Assembly (NCBI GenBank): GCA_003131625.1
Contig: PKVY01000036.1
Coordinates: 14,973 to 66,394, forward strand
Source of the DNA: Acidobacterium sp.
GTDB taxonomy: Bacteria; Acidobacteriota; Terriglobia; Terriglobales; Acidobacteriaceae
Length of the DNA stretch: 51,422 bases
Direction: 5' to 3'
Shown: piece by piece, positions 25,694 to 34,209 of the stretch
Layout: every line of letters begins with the position of its first letter
Position numbering within the stretch: the stretch's first letter is position 1
Notes under the pieces: model-generated
Databases searched by the model: none
Told to the model about the DNA's origin: nothing
Seen by the model: only the letters and a program-made list of their open reading frames with translations
Made by a program: the position numbers and the translations under genes

Positions 25694-27082
25694 TTGAAAA
25701 AGATTCTTATCATTATTGCTGCCGTCGTGGTTCTCGCCGCGGTTGTCGGGCTCACTGTCATTCGGGCTCAGGCTGGCTACACCAAGGTCCTCATCGGTAC
25801 CGTCGCGAAGCAGAACCTGGTCTCGATCGTTAGCGCCACCGGCCAAATCAGGCCCAAAACCTATGTCAACGTTGGCGCCAATGCCATGGGCCGCGTCACC
25901 CGCTTTTACGTGAACGAGGGTGACCGCGTCAAAAAGGGCCAGATCGTCGCCACCATTGAGAACGTGCAGCAGGAAGCCAACGTGGCCGCGCAGCAGGCTA
26001 CCATTGACGCCGCCCGCACCGACATCAATTCCTTCATCGCCGCCGAGAAGACCGCCCAGGCCAATGTCGATCATGCCCAGGCCGACCTCGAGCAGAAGAA
26101 GCTCGATTACGACCGCGCCGTGGCTCTTTTCCAGGCCCAGGTGATGTCCAAGCAGGACTTCGATGCCAAAAAGGCCGCCTACGATCTCGATGTAGCCAGC
26201 CTGGCGCAGGCAAAGGCAAGCCTGGCCCAGGCGTACGCCCAGACCGAATCCCAACGCGGCCATCTGAAGACCCAGCAGGCCGATCTCAAGGTCAATGAAG
26301 ATCTCCTCAATCGCACCATCGCGGTAGCCCCCTTCGATGGCATCGTGACCAATGAGCCCGTCCGTCAGGGAGAAATGGTCGTCCAGGGAATCCAGAACAC
26401 CGAAGGTTCCACCCTCATGACCCTCGCCGACATGTCGATCATCACCGCCGAGGTCAAGGTCGACGAAACCGACATCGTCAATGTCGCCCTCGGTCAACCC
26501 GCCGACGTTACCGTTGACGCGCTCCCCGGCAAGGTCTTCAAAGGCCACGTGACCGAAGTTGGCGACCAGGCGCTCCTCCGCTCCAGCGGCCAGTCCACCA
26601 GTCAGTCCACCACCGGCGTCGAAGAAGCCAAGGACTTCAAAGTCGTGGTCACTCTTGACCAGCCCTCCGACGATCTGCGCCCCGGCCTCTCCACCACTGC
26701 AAAAATCACTACCGCGCATAAAGATGACGTCCTCGCCATTCCCATCCAGGCGCTGACCATGCGCGATCCCAAACAGCTCAAGGCCGGCGACCATGCCGGC
26801 ACCGTCTCTGCCGCTACCAGCAGCACCCAGCAGCCGTCAGACCAGGTGCAGGGCGTCTTCGTCGTCACCAAAACCAACGGGAAAGATCGCGTTCACTTCG
26901 TGCCCGTCACCACTGGCATTACCGGGGCCACCGACATCGAAGTCACCAGCGGCATCAAACCCGGCGACCGTATCGTCACCGGCACCTATCACGTGCTGCG
27001 CGATTTGAAAGAAGGAGCGCTGGTCAAGCAGGACACCACGCTCGCTGCTCCCACAACCACGACCTCGTCGTCCTCATCGTAA
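25694..27082 (+). CDS. Periplasmic adaptor of a MacAB-type export system (HlyD/RND adaptor family)
   Basis: A 462-residue membrane-fusion protein. After a basic start and one N-terminal membrane helix ([18 protein letters not shown]) comes the split barrel-sandwich: [26 protein letters not shown] is the first lipoyl half and [17 protein letters not shown] the second. Between them is a long Ala/Gln-rich hairpin coiled coil of about 120 residues. Beta-barrel and membrane-proximal domains follow, with a Ser/Thr-rich tail. Start is TTG 25694, with AAGGA 9 nt upstream inside a palindrome. It precedes an ABC ATPase by 58 nt, as macA precedes macB, but no permease gene follows. Substrate unknown. 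Confidence 0.9.
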   Translation: MKKILIIIAAVVVLAAVVGLTVIRAQAGYTKVLIGTVAKQNLVSIVSATGQIRPKTYVNVGANAMGRVTRFYVNEGDRVKKGQIVATIENVQQEANVAAQQATIDAARTDINSFIAAEKTAQANVDHAQADLEQKKLDYDRAVALFQAQVMSKQDFDAKKAAYDLDVASLAQAKASLAQAYAQTESQRGHLKTQQADLKVNEDLLNRTIAVAPFDGIVTNEPVRQGEMVVQGIQNTEGSTLMTLADMSIITAEVKVDETDIVNVALGQPADVTVDALPGKVFKGHVTEVGDQALLRSSGQSTSQSTTGVEEAKDFKVVVTLDQPSDDLRPGLSTTAKITTAHKDDVLAIPIQALTMRDPKQLKAGDHAGTVSAATSSTQQPSDQVQGVFVVTKTNGKDRVHFVPVTTGITGATDIEVTSGIKPGDRIVTGTYHVLRDLKEGALVKQDTTLAAPTTTTSSSSS

Positions 27083-27140
27083 GCTGGGAACCAGGGTCCT
27101 CCTCAGCGCGTACAAAACCAGCATGGCAACAGGAGTCCTA

Positions 27141-27902
27141 ATGGCGGCAGAAACATCAACCGAAGCGGAACTCCGGCCCGCATCCGGCGCCCCCAACGGC
27201 GACATGATCGTGGTCGAGGATCTCTGGAAAACCTACGACATGGGCTCCGAACAGCAGGTCCAGGCGCTGCAGGGGATTTCCCTGCGCATCCGCCGCAACG
27301 AGTATGTGGCCATCATGGGTCCCTCTGGCTCCGGCAAATCCACGCTGATGAACCTCATCGGTTGTCTCGATACGCCATCCCAGGGAAAATACTGGCTCAA
27401 CGGCCACCTGGTCAGCGAGCTCAACGATGACGAGCTCGCCCGTATCCGTAATAGGGAAATCGGCTTCGTCTTTCAGACCTTCAACCTGCTGGCGCGCGCG
27501 ACTGCCCTTCACAACGTCGAGCTGCCCCTGATCTATAACGGCACACCGGCTGATGAACGCGACACCCGCGCCAAAGCCGCGCTGGCGGCTGTGGGACTCG
27601 ACACGCGCATGAACCACAAGCCGAACGAGCTCTCCGGCGGACAGCGTCAGCGTGTTGCCGTCGCCCGCGCCCTCGTCAATAACCCGTCCATCATTCTCGC
27701 CGACGAGCCCACCGGCAACCTCGACTCGAAGACCGGCGAGGAGATCATGGCCCTCTTCGACGATCTTCACCGCAAGGGCAACACCATCGTCCTCGTCACC
27801 CACGAGCAGGACATTGCCGAATACGCGCATCGCGTCGTGCACATCCGCGACGGCAAGATCTTCTCCGATGAACCCTCGTCGCGCGCCGGCGCTGTCGGCT
27901 AA
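27141..27902 (+). CDS. ABC transporter ATP-binding protein (MacB/LolD type)
   Basis: A 253-residue nucleotide-binding subunit. Walker A is GPSGSGKST, the Q-loop [22 protein letters not shown] is typical of the MacB/LolD/FtsE group, the signature is [15 protein letters not shown], Walker B is [17 protein letters not shown], and the switch His is in [17 protein letters not shown] 27141 is chosen for the AGGAG five nt upstream; ATG 27123 is possible. The FtsX-like permease that such an ATPase needs is not next to it: the next gene is a regulator-like protein. The permease may be encoded elsewhere. Confidence 0.92.
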   Translation: MAAETSTEAELRPASGAPNGDMIVVEDLWKTYDMGSEQQVQALQGISLRIRRNEYVAIMGPSGSGKSTLMNLIGCLDTPSQGKYWLNGHLVSELNDDELARIRNREIGFVFQTFNLLARATALHNVELPLIYNGTPADERDTRAKAALAAVGLDTRMNHKPNELSGGQRQRVAVARALVNNPSIILADEPTGNLDSKTGEEIMALFDDLHRKGNTIVLVTHEQDIAEYAHRVVHIRDGKIFSDEPSSRAGAVG

Positions 27903-28001
27903 AGCCCAGCATCGACACGGCGGCTGACCGCCTGCGCTGCTTCCGCGTTCATCCCCCGTCCGCTTCTGCCGATAAGCCCCTCAGCAGGACGGAATCGTAC
28001 C

Positions 28002-29021
28002 GTGTATCTCGCACAGACCGAAACAAATGGGCTGAAGTCACAGGCGCTGTCCGCCTCCGACGGCCTCGATCCTGAGGCCCTTCAGCCAATTACCCTCCAG
28101 CCCGAGCAGTGGATGCTCGGACCCATGGCCGGCCGCAGCCTCATCATGCAGCACCTCTTCGCCCGCATGCGGTCCACAGCTCCCCATTTTCGTCTCGTCA
28201 ATATCGAGGGCGAACAGGGTTCCGGCAAGTTGCTCGCCGCCCGCACCCTCCATCGTCTTGGTCCAGCCGCCTCCGGACCGTTTGTCCCCTGCGTAGCCGC
28301 CGAATTCCTCGACGATGCCCGATCGCTCTGGAAGGAGGCCCGCGCCGGCCTCGCCTATCTCTCCCGCGTCGACGAGTTGTCCCCTGAGCAACAGCGCCGC
28401 CTGCGCGATTTCCTCGAGCGCGCCGCCCACGAGCGCATCCGGACCATCCCCGTCGCCGCCCCCCTGCAACTCGTCGCCGGCTCTTCCCAGCCCCTCCGCC
28501 GCCTGGCCGCTGCCGGCTCTTTCCGCTCCGATCTCGCCAGTCACCTCACCGCCATTCGCTTCTCCATTCCCCCGCTCCGCGACCGCAAAGACGACATCCC
28601 CCTGCTCGCCGGCCTGTTTCTCCGCGCCTGGAGCCAGCAACACGACAAGCCGATGCGCGGCTTCGCCCCCGGCGCCCTCGCGCGCCTCACCGCCCACACC
28701 TGGCCGGGGAACGTTCGCGAACTGGAATCCGTCGTCGTTGCCGCCGCTCTCGAATGCCCCGGTCAGTGGATCCGGCCCATCGACATTCCTCGCCTGCAAT
28801 GGCCGGTTCCCGAGGCCGCACCCGCGCCCCTCGACCCCCTCATCGATGATCCCAACCTCGACCGCGCCATCCTCCACCACATCACCCGCATCCTCGCCCG
28901 CGCCAATGGCAACAAAGTCCGCGCCGCGAAAATGCTGGGTATCAGCCGCTCCACCCTCTATCGCCTCCTCGATTCCAGCCACCCTGCGTTCTCTGCCGCC
29001 GACGACTCCGATTCCCGCTAG
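28002..29021 (+). CDS. Sigma-54-activator-like protein lacking GAFTGA, with a Fis-type HTH
   Basis: A 339-residue AAA+ protein related to NtrC-family central domains. Walker A is GEQGSGK at 70-76. The region that should carry GAFTGA and the ESELFGHEKG element is deleted: PFVPCVAAEFLDDARSLW runs straight to AGLAYLSRVDELSPEQQRRL, where the Walker B acidic pair is also altered. IRFSIPPLRDRKDDIPLLAGLFL, WPGNVRELESVV and a C-terminal Fis-type HTH (NGNKVRAAKMLGISRSTLYRLL) are well kept. Without GAFTGA it should not remodel sigma-54 holoenzyme; it may bind DNA as an ordinary regulator, perhaps of the adjacent exporter. GTG start at 28002, with GGA upstream. Confidence 0.85.
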   Translation: MYLAQTETNGLKSQALSASDGLDPEALQPITLQPEQWMLGPMAGRSLIMQHLFARMRSTAPHFRLVNIEGEQGSGKLLAARTLHRLGPAASGPFVPCVAAEFLDDARSLWKEARAGLAYLSRVDELSPEQQRRLRDFLERAAHERIRTIPVAAPLQLVAGSSQPLRRLAAAGSFRSDLASHLTAIRFSIPPLRDRKDDIPLLAGLFLRAWSQQHDKPMRGFAPGALARLTAHTWPGNVRELESVVVAAALECPGQWIRPIDIPRLQWPVPEAAPAPLDPLIDDPNLDRAILHHITRILARANGNKVRAAKMLGISRSTLYRLLDSSHPAFSAADDSDSR

Positions 29022-29102
29022 CCGGCGTCTCCGCCGTCCGCGATGGTCGATTCTTCCCGTAAGTGCTCCTCACCGGCCGCGATTTCAGGCAGAATATTCG
29101 CC

Positions 29103-29567
29103 ATGAAGCAATACACCTTCACGGCGAAAATCGAACCCGGTCCCGGCGGGGGCGCATTCATCGTCTTCCCTTACGACGTCGAAAAGGAATTTGGCGCGAA
29201 AGGCAGTGTGCCCGTTAAAGCCACCTTTGACGGCGTTCCTTACGCGGGCTCGCTCATGCGCTGCGGCGCCCAGCAGCACATGCTCGGCATCCTCAAATCC
29301 ATTCGCCAACAGACCGGCAAGCAGCTCGGCGACAGAATCGAAGTCGCGCTCTGGAAGGACGAACAGGAACGCACCGTCGAAGTGCCCGCCCCGCTCGCCG
29401 TCCTTATGAAAAAACACGGCGTGCGAGAATTCTTCGACTCTCTCAGCTACACCAACCGCAAGGAATACTGCCGCTGGATCACCGAAGCAAAGAAGGAAGA
29501 AACACGCGCGGCCCGCCTTGAGAAGGCCATCGCCATGCTCCGCAAGGGAGTCAAAACCCCAGGCTAG
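29103..29567 (+). CDS. YdeI/OmpD-associated (DUF1905) family protein
   Basis: A 154-residue protein. The N-terminal half is DUF1905-like (YTFTAKIEPGPGGGAFIVFPYDVEKEFG, then GSVPVKATFDGVPYAGSL). The C-terminal half carries the OmdA motif FFDSLSYTNRKEYCRWITEAKKEETRA, followed by a helix LEKAIAMLRKG. Proteins of this kind are widespread and have no proven biochemical activity. ATG 29103 is the natural start; the open frame upstream is not conserved-looking. It ends 67 bp before a DUF885 gene, a gap that contains a heptamer repeat. Confidence 0.85.
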   Translation: MKQYTFTAKIEPGPGGGAFIVFPYDVEKEFGAKGSVPVKATFDGVPYAGSLMRCGAQQHMLGILKSIRQQTGKQLGDRIEVALWKDEQERTVEVPAPLAVLMKKHGVREFFDSLSYTNRKEYCRWITEAKKEETRAARLEKAIAMLRKGVKTPG

Positions 29568-29604
29568 TCCCGCGCCGCTCCCGATCACTAATCGCGGCGA
29601 CCGG

Positions 29605-29632
29605 TACCCTGCACCCTGTACCCTGTACCCTG
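29605..29632. repeat. Heptamer tandem repeat, four units (TACCCTG type)
   Basis: Four consecutive 7-bp units, TACCCTG, CACCCTG, TACCCTG, TACCCTG, with one substitution. The array ends 2 nt before the ATG of the DUF885 gene and so takes up the position of its ribosome binding site. Related degenerate heptamers occur at 33272, 38638 and 39929. Confidence 0.9.
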
Positions 29633-29634
29633 CT

Positions 29635-31449
29635 ATGAAACTGCGCAAGCTCGCTGCCATCCTCACCCAGCTTCTTCTTGTCGCCCTCTGCGCCCTGCAG
29701 CTCGTCCCGCGACCGCTCGCCGCGCAGTCCGGCACCGCCCCCTCTGCCGACGTAGAATCCCGCCGCAAAGCCCTCAGCGACCTCTTCGCCCAAATCTGGG
29801 AAGACCGCCTTAGCCACTCCCCCGAATTTGCATCCACGATCGGCGACAAACGCTTCGACGATCAGCTCACCGACTACTCCGTCGACGCCTACAACCAGCA
29901 GCTCGCCCGCGGCCGCGACTACCTCCGCAAGCTCGGCGAAATCGACACCGTCGGTCTTAGCGATCAGGAAGTCCTCAGCAAAGACCTCATGGTGCGCCAG
30001 CTCATCGAAGACCAGGAAGAGTCCGCCTTCAAGCCCTGGGAGATGCCCGTCAACCAGTTCAACGGCCTCCATCTCTCGCTGCCCCAGCTTGTCCCTCGTC
30101 TCAGCTTTACCACCGCGAAGGACTACGACGACTACATCGCGCGCCTCAATAAAGTCCCCACCGCCTTCCGCCAGGTCTCCGACAACATGCTCACCGGCAT
30201 CGACGACCAGCGGGTCCCGCCCAAATATCTTCTCGAGAAAGTCCTCGTCCAGGTCAACGCGTTGCTCGCGCAAAAGCCCGAGGACAGCCCCTTCGCGCAG
30301 CCGCTCAAAAAATTTCCCGCCACCATCTCCGCCGCCGACCAGACCCGAATCCACGACGAAGTCCTCGCCGCGATCACCAAACAGGTCTATCCCGCCTACC
30401 AGCGCTTCGCCCGATTTCTGCAGGCCACCTACATCCCCGCCGGCCGCGCCGACCCTGGCGTGTGGTCCCTCCCCGACGGCGACGCGTACTACGCCTTCCG
30501 CGTGAAGCAGAGCACCACCACCGACCTCACTCCGGCCCAAATCCATCAGATCGGTCTCGACCAGGTCGCCCAGGACGAAGCCGACATGCTGGTCATCGCG
30601 AAGAAACTTGGTTACGCCGACATCGCTGCCCTTCGCGCCGCCATGAACGCCAACCCCAAACTCCACCCCACCAGCCCCGAGCAGCTTCTCGACCTCTTCC
30701 GCACCGACCTCGACAAGATGCGCCCCAAACTCCCCGAGCTTTTCAACCGCCTGCCGAAAGCTCCGTTAACCGTCGAAGCCGTCCCCGCCTACATGGAAAA
30801 AGATCAGGCGGGCGCCTACTACGAGCGGGGCACCCCGGACGGCTCGCGTCCTGGCACCGTCTTCGTCAACACCTACGACTTCGAGCACAGCTCGCTCGCC
30901 ACCGTCGAATCGGTCGCCTACCACGAAGGCCTGCCCGGCCATCACCTGCAAATCTCCATTGCGCAGGAGCTGACCGGCCTGCCCACCTTCCGCAAATACC
31001 TCCACTACACCGCCTACACCGAAGGCTGGGGACTCTATGCCGAGCGCCTCGGCAAAGACATCGGCTTCTATCAGGATCCGTATTCCGACTTCGGCCGCCT
31101 TGAATCCGACAATTTCCGCGCCATCCGCCTCGTCGTCGATACCGGCGTCCACTCCCAGCACTGGACGCGCCAGCAGATGGTCGACTACTTCCATGCCCAC
31201 TCCGGCATCGACGACGCAGCCCTCAATGCCGAAGTCGACCGCTACATCGCATGGCCCGCCCAGGCCATCGGCTACAAAATGGGCCAGCTCAAAATCCTCG
31301 AACTCCGCGCTCGCGCCGAAAAAGCCCTCGGCCCAAAATTCGACCTGCGCGCCTTCCACGACCAGGTCGTCGACTCCGGCGCACTCCCCCTCGACGTCCT
31401 CGACGCAAGAATCACCGCCTGGATCACAACGCAGAAAACGCCTCCATAA
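29635..31449 (+). CDS. DUF885 family exported metallopeptidase-like protein
   Basis: A 604-residue protein with a signal peptide (LLLVALCALQLVPRPLAAQ). The DUF885 hallmark is VAYHEGLPGHHLQ, with the zincin-like HE near residues 430-431, followed by TEGWGLYAERL and the downstream DFGRLESDNFRAIRLVVDTGVH. These features are shared with thermostable carboxypeptidase-like zinc peptidases, so a periplasmic peptidase role is likely but not established for the family. The ATG at 29635 has no Shine-Dalgarno because the preceding 28 bp are a heptamer repeat; this start is nevertheless right for the signal peptide. Confidence 0.88.
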   Translation: MKLRKLAAILTQLLLVALCALQLVPRPLAAQSGTAPSADVESRRKALSDLFAQIWEDRLSHSPEFASTIGDKRFDDQLTDYSVDAYNQQLARGRDYLRKLGEIDTVGLSDQEVLSKDLMVRQLIEDQEESAFKPWEMPVNQFNGLHLSLPQLVPRLSFTTAKDYDDYIARLNKVPTAFRQVSDNMLTGIDDQRVPPKYLLEKVLVQVNALLAQKPEDSPFAQPLKKFPATISAADQTRIHDEVLAAITKQVYPAYQRFARFLQATYIPAGRADPGVWSLPDGDAYYAFRVKQSTTTDLTPAQIHQIGLDQVAQDEADMLVIAKKLGYADIAALRAAMNANPKLHPTSPEQLLDLFRTDLDKMRPKLPELFNRLPKAPLTVEAVPAYMEKDQAGAYYERGTPDGSRPGTVFVNTYDFEHSSLATVESVAYHEGLPGHHLQISIAQELTGLPTFRKYLHYTAYTEGWGLYAERLGKDIGFYQDPYSDFGRLESDNFRAIRLVVDTGVHSQHWTRQQMVDYFHAHSGIDDAALNAEVDRYIAWPAQAIGYKMGQLKILELRARAEKALGPKFDLRAFHDQVVDSGALPLDVLDARITAWITTQKTPP

Positions 31450-31516
31450 CCCCACCTGGGCCTGCGGTTGTTGCTTGCGATACCCTGCAAATGGAAGCCT
31501 CGATAATGGAGGAATT

Positions 31517-32353
31517 ATGAAGTTGGCCGACCGCTTTGTCGACCTCGCAACACGCTCCGTACCCCTGCGCACTCTCATCTTCCGGCGTCTCTTGCTGCGA
31601 TTTCCCATCGGGTCCTGGGCGCAGCGTCTCCGGTCTGCAGCGGTGCGCCGCCCGCACTATGCCTGGTGCCTCTATTACGCCGCTCTCCAGGCCAAAGGCC
31701 TGGGCTACCACGCGATCACCGTCGTCGAATTAGGAGTCGCCGGCGGCAATGGACTGCTCTGCCTTTGTGACCACGCCAGCCAGGTCCGAAAAGAACTCGG
31801 CGTCGACATCAGGCTCGTGGGATTCGACTCAGGGGGCGGCTTGCCCACCACCCGCGACGTTCGTGACCTCCATTACGTCTGGCCCCCTGGCTCCTTTGAA
31901 ATGGATCGTCAGGCCTTGGAAAAACGACTGGCCGGGCGTGCTGAACTGCTTCTCGGCAATGTCTCGGAAACCGTACCTCGCTGGCAACCACCCGCCGAAG
32001 CTCCCCTCGGCTGCGTCATGTTCGACCTCGATCTGTACACCTCTACTCGTGAGGCATTGCCCATCCTGACAAAGGCCAACGTCCTTCCGCGCATCTGGTG
32101 CTATTTCGATGACATCCGTGGTTATCCCGACATGGCTCTTACCGACTACATTGGCGAAGGCGCGGCAGTCCGGGAGTTTAATGATGACCCGCAGCGATCC
32201 GTTGTGCGAGATAACATCTCCCCTGCGCACGTGTTCCACGGGATTCCTCGCGAGCCGTGGCACGAGCAGATGTACGTCTACCACCGGCTGACCCACCCGC
32301 AATATGACATCTGCCTGTCGCAATCGGAACACCAACTGAAGCTCGTCGCGTAG
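31517..32353 (+). CDS. TylF-like SAM-dependent methyltransferase (probable)
   Basis: A 278-residue protein with an excellent ribosome binding site (GGAGGAATT before ATG 31517). VVELGVAGGNGLLCL is a motif I-like glycine-rich loop, VGFDSGGGLPTT follows, and GCVMFDLDLYTSTREAL then IWCYFDDIRGYPDMALTDY resemble the metal/cofactor region of macrocin O-methyltransferase-like proteins. No clear partner gene is adjacent; the flanking genes are a peptidase and proC. The call rests on the Rossmann-like pattern and could be wrong in detail. Confidence 0.6.
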   Translation: MKLADRFVDLATRSVPLRTLIFRRLLLRFPIGSWAQRLRSAAVRRPHYAWCLYYAALQAKGLGYHAITVVELGVAGGNGLLCLCDHASQVRKELGVDIRLVGFDSGGGLPTTRDVRDLHYVWPPGSFEMDRQALEKRLAGRAELLLGNVSETVPRWQPPAEAPLGCVMFDLDLYTSTREALPILTKANVLPRIWCYFDDIRGYPDMALTDYIGEGAAVREFNDDPQRSVVRDNISPAHVFHGIPREPWHEQMYVYHRLTHPQYDICLSQSEHQLKLVA

Positions 32354-32417
32354 AACAGAACCGTGCCGCCGACAAGCTGCAAAGTCAGGAAACTCTATCC
32401 TGTGCTAGAAAAGCACC

Positions 32418-33248
32418 ATGCCCGACACCACCAGTCTCACCCGCCACCGCGTAGCCATCCTCGGCGCCGGCAAAATGGGCGGCATCCTCCTCCAGGCGTT
32501 CCTCAAGCAGCAAATCCTCTCGCCAGACCGCCTCTTCGCGACCGTCGCCCACGCTGAGCGCGCCGCCGCGCTCTCTTCGCAATGGGGCATCGAAGTCTCC
32601 ACCGACAACGTCGCCATCGCCGGCAAGGCCGACGTCATCCTGATCGGTGTCAAGCCGTTTCAGGTCCCCGCACTCATTGAAGAAATCCGCCCGGCCCTCA
32701 CCTCCGACAAGCTCCTCATCTCCTTCGCCGCGTCCGTCCGCACCGAAGCCATCGAGCGTGCCGCCGTTGAAGAGGTCCCCGTCATCCGCGCCATGCCCAA
32801 CACGCCCTCCATGCTCGGTGCCGGCATCTCCGCGCTCTGCCGCGGCCGCTATGTCGAGGCCCAGCACATGGCTCTCGCCGAGAGCCTCTTTACCGCCGTC
32901 GGCCGCACCGTCATCGTCGACGAAAAACATATGGACGCCGTCACCGGCCTCTCCGCCAGCGGCCCTGCCTTCATCTACATCATTCTCGAATCGCTCGCCG
33001 AAGCCGGCGTCAAGGTCGGTCTTCCCCGCGACATTGCCACGCTGCTCGCCGCGCAAACCACCTACGGCGCAGCCAAAATGGTTCTCGAAACCGGCTACCA
33101 CCCCGCGTTGCTCAAGGACGCGGTCACCACTCCCGCCGGCTGCACCATCGACGGCATTCTCGAACTAGAAGAAGGTGGCCTGCGCGTCACCCTCATCAAA
33201 GCCGTCATGCGCGCAACCCAGCGCGCCAAAGAACTGGCGGCCGGCTGA
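32418..33248 (+). CDS. proC: Pyrroline-5-carboxylate reductase
   Basis: A 276-residue NAD(P)H-dependent enzyme making L-proline from pyrroline-5-carboxylate. The N-terminal Rossmann motif is VAILGAGKMGGILL; VILIGVKPFQVPAL and VIRAMPNTPSMLGAGISAL are typical. The C-terminal dimerisation domain has AVTGLSASGPAFIYIILESLAEAGVKVGL broken by normal substitutions and DAVTTPAGCTIDGI. Length is normal for the family. It appears to be a single-gene unit, followed by a heptamer array. Confidence 0.96.
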   Translation: MPDTTSLTRHRVAILGAGKMGGILLQAFLKQQILSPDRLFATVAHAERAAALSSQWGIEVSTDNVAIAGKADVILIGVKPFQVPALIEEIRPALTSDKLLISFAASVRTEAIERAAVEEVPVIRAMPNTPSMLGAGISALCRGRYVEAQHMALAESLFTAVGRTVIVDEKHMDAVTGLSASGPAFIYIILESLAEAGVKVGLPRDIATLLAAQTTYGAAKMVLETGYHPALLKDAVTTPAGCTIDGILELEEGGLRVTLIKAVMRATQRAKELAAG

Positions 33249-33271
33249 TAACTGATTTTCTGGGTTCGTTC

Positions 33272-33320
33272 GGCTACCGGCTACCCGCTATTAGTAACCA
33301 GCTGCCAGCTATTAGTTCTC
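33272..33320. repeat. Degenerate heptamer tandem repeat, seven units (RGCTAYY type)
   Basis: Seven 7-bp units in register: GGCTACC, GGCTACC, CGCTATT, AGTAACC, AGCTGCC, AGCTATT, AGTTCTC. The array lies in the intergenic space between proC and the higB-like toxin. Units vary, but the 7-bp phase is kept throughout. It is the longest member of the dispersed heptamer family in this window. Confidence 0.85.
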
Positions 33321-33326
33321 GACACA

Positions 33327-33353
33327 TTGCACGCTGCAAACTATTCTGCAAAC
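33327..33353 (+). promoter_or_regulatory. Candidate operator of the higBA locus: TGCAA repeats
   Basis: A 13-bp palindrome TTGCA-CGC-TGCAA (33327-33339) and a direct repeat CTGCAAAC (33334-33341 and 33346-33353, 12 bp apart) lie just upstream of the toxin start. HigA-type antitoxins usually autorepress by binding such repeats at the promoter. Binding is inferred; the repeats are seen. Confidence 0.5.
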
Positions 33354-33367
33354 AGTCGGTGGCTCCC

Positions 33368-33694
33368 ATGCACGTTGTCACGGAAAAGTACCTGAAAGAA
33401 GCGACAGAACGATATCCCGGCGCGGCCGCGCAAATCGCAGCCTGGCGAGCCATCGCCAAAGATGGGCGCTGGCGCAGCTTTATCGACCTCCAGCAGGTCT
33501 TCGCCGATGCCGATCGCGTCGGAGATTACGTCGTTTTCAAACTCGGCCGCAATCGCTATCGGCTCGTGACCATCATTCACTACGCGCGGGAAGCCGAGGG
33601 CGGGCCGGCAGAAGGCCACATCTGGATTCGATCCTTCCTCACCAATCAGCAATACGAACATGCCGCCAACTGGGACAAAGGAGTGGTCCGATGA
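33368..33694 (+). CDS. higB: HigB-type mRNA interferase toxin
   Basis: A 108-residue protein of the HigB_toxin family within the RelE superfamily. Characteristic segments are MHVVTEKYLKEATERYPGAA, WRSFIDLQQVFADADRVGDYVVFKLGRNRYRLVTIIHY (in several pieces) and the C-terminal GHIWIRSFLTNQQYEHA. Such toxins cleave translated mRNA. ATG 33368 is taken as the start; a GTG at 33359 is possible. It overlaps its antitoxin gene by 4 nt in the toxin-first order that is typical of higBA. Confidence 0.88.
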   Translation: MHVVTEKYLKEATERYPGAAAQIAAWRAIAKDGRWRSFIDLQQVFADADRVGDYVVFKLGRNRYRLVTIIHYAREAEGGPAEGHIWIRSFLTNQQYEHAANWDKGVVR

Positions 33695-34209
33695 GCAAAA
33701 CCCTTGCCGATCCGGTTGAGATGATCCGCCGCGGCGCCCCCCGCCTCATCCGCTCCGAGGAAGAGCTCGCCGCATTCACACGAGCACTTCATGGCCTCAC
33801 CGCGAAACCCAAGCCCACCGCAGCGGAGCAGGAAGCCATCAACCTCCTGACCTTCCTCATCGAGCACTACGAAACCGTACGTTACCCCGTCCCCAAAGGC
33901 AGCCCCGCTGAGATTTTGCGTCAGCTCCTCAAACGGAACGGCCTCGTTCAGAGCTCGCTCACTCCTGAATTTGGCTGCACGGCAGTCACTTCGCAGGTTA
34001 TAACAGGCGATCGCCAGTTCACGCGCAGCCACATCGCCCGCCTCAGCAAGCGCTTTCACGTCTCCCCCGCCGTCTTCTTCGACGAGACATCCGCCATTCC
34101 CCTGCACCGCAATATGAAAAATAAATCCGCCGCAACCCGGGCACGGCAGGCCAACCCATCGACGAAAAGGACGGCCCGCGCTGTGACCCAAAAAGGTGGC
34201 GTCCGATGA
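33691..34209 (+). CDS. higA: HigA-type antitoxin, first of two tandem copies
   Basis: A 172-residue protein with the HigA-type block PTAAEQEAINLLTFLIEHYETVRYPVPKGSPAEILRQLLKRNGL (in parts) and a C-terminal HTH-like stretch RQFTRSHIARLSKRFHVSPAVFFDE. It should neutralise the HigB toxin and bind the promoter. It has a basic tail of about 40 residues (KNKSAATRARQAN) not found in the second copy. It overlaps higB upstream and the second copy downstream by 4 nt each (ATGA). Confidence 0.87.
   Translation: MSKTLADPVEMIRRGAPRLIRSEEELAAFTRALHGLTAKPKPTAAEQEAINLLTFLIEHYETVRYPVPKGSPAEILRQLLKRNGLVQSSLTPEFGCTAVTSQVITGDRQFTRSHIARLSKRFHVSPAVFFDETSAIPLHRNMKNKSAATRARQANPSTKRTARAVTQKGGVR

Noticed and set aside
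25499..26794. Minus-strand frame of 431 codons opposite the MacA-like gene
   Set aside because: Gly/Leu/Val-rich low-complexity translation with no family signature; the coding strand is clear.
27920..27933. Terminator after the ABC ATPase gene
   Set aside because: GGCGG/CCGCC forms a 5-bp hairpin but no T run follows, so termination is not supported.
33272..33320. CRISPR-like array
   Set aside because: Seven-bp units without spacers cannot be a CRISPR array, and no cas gene is present.
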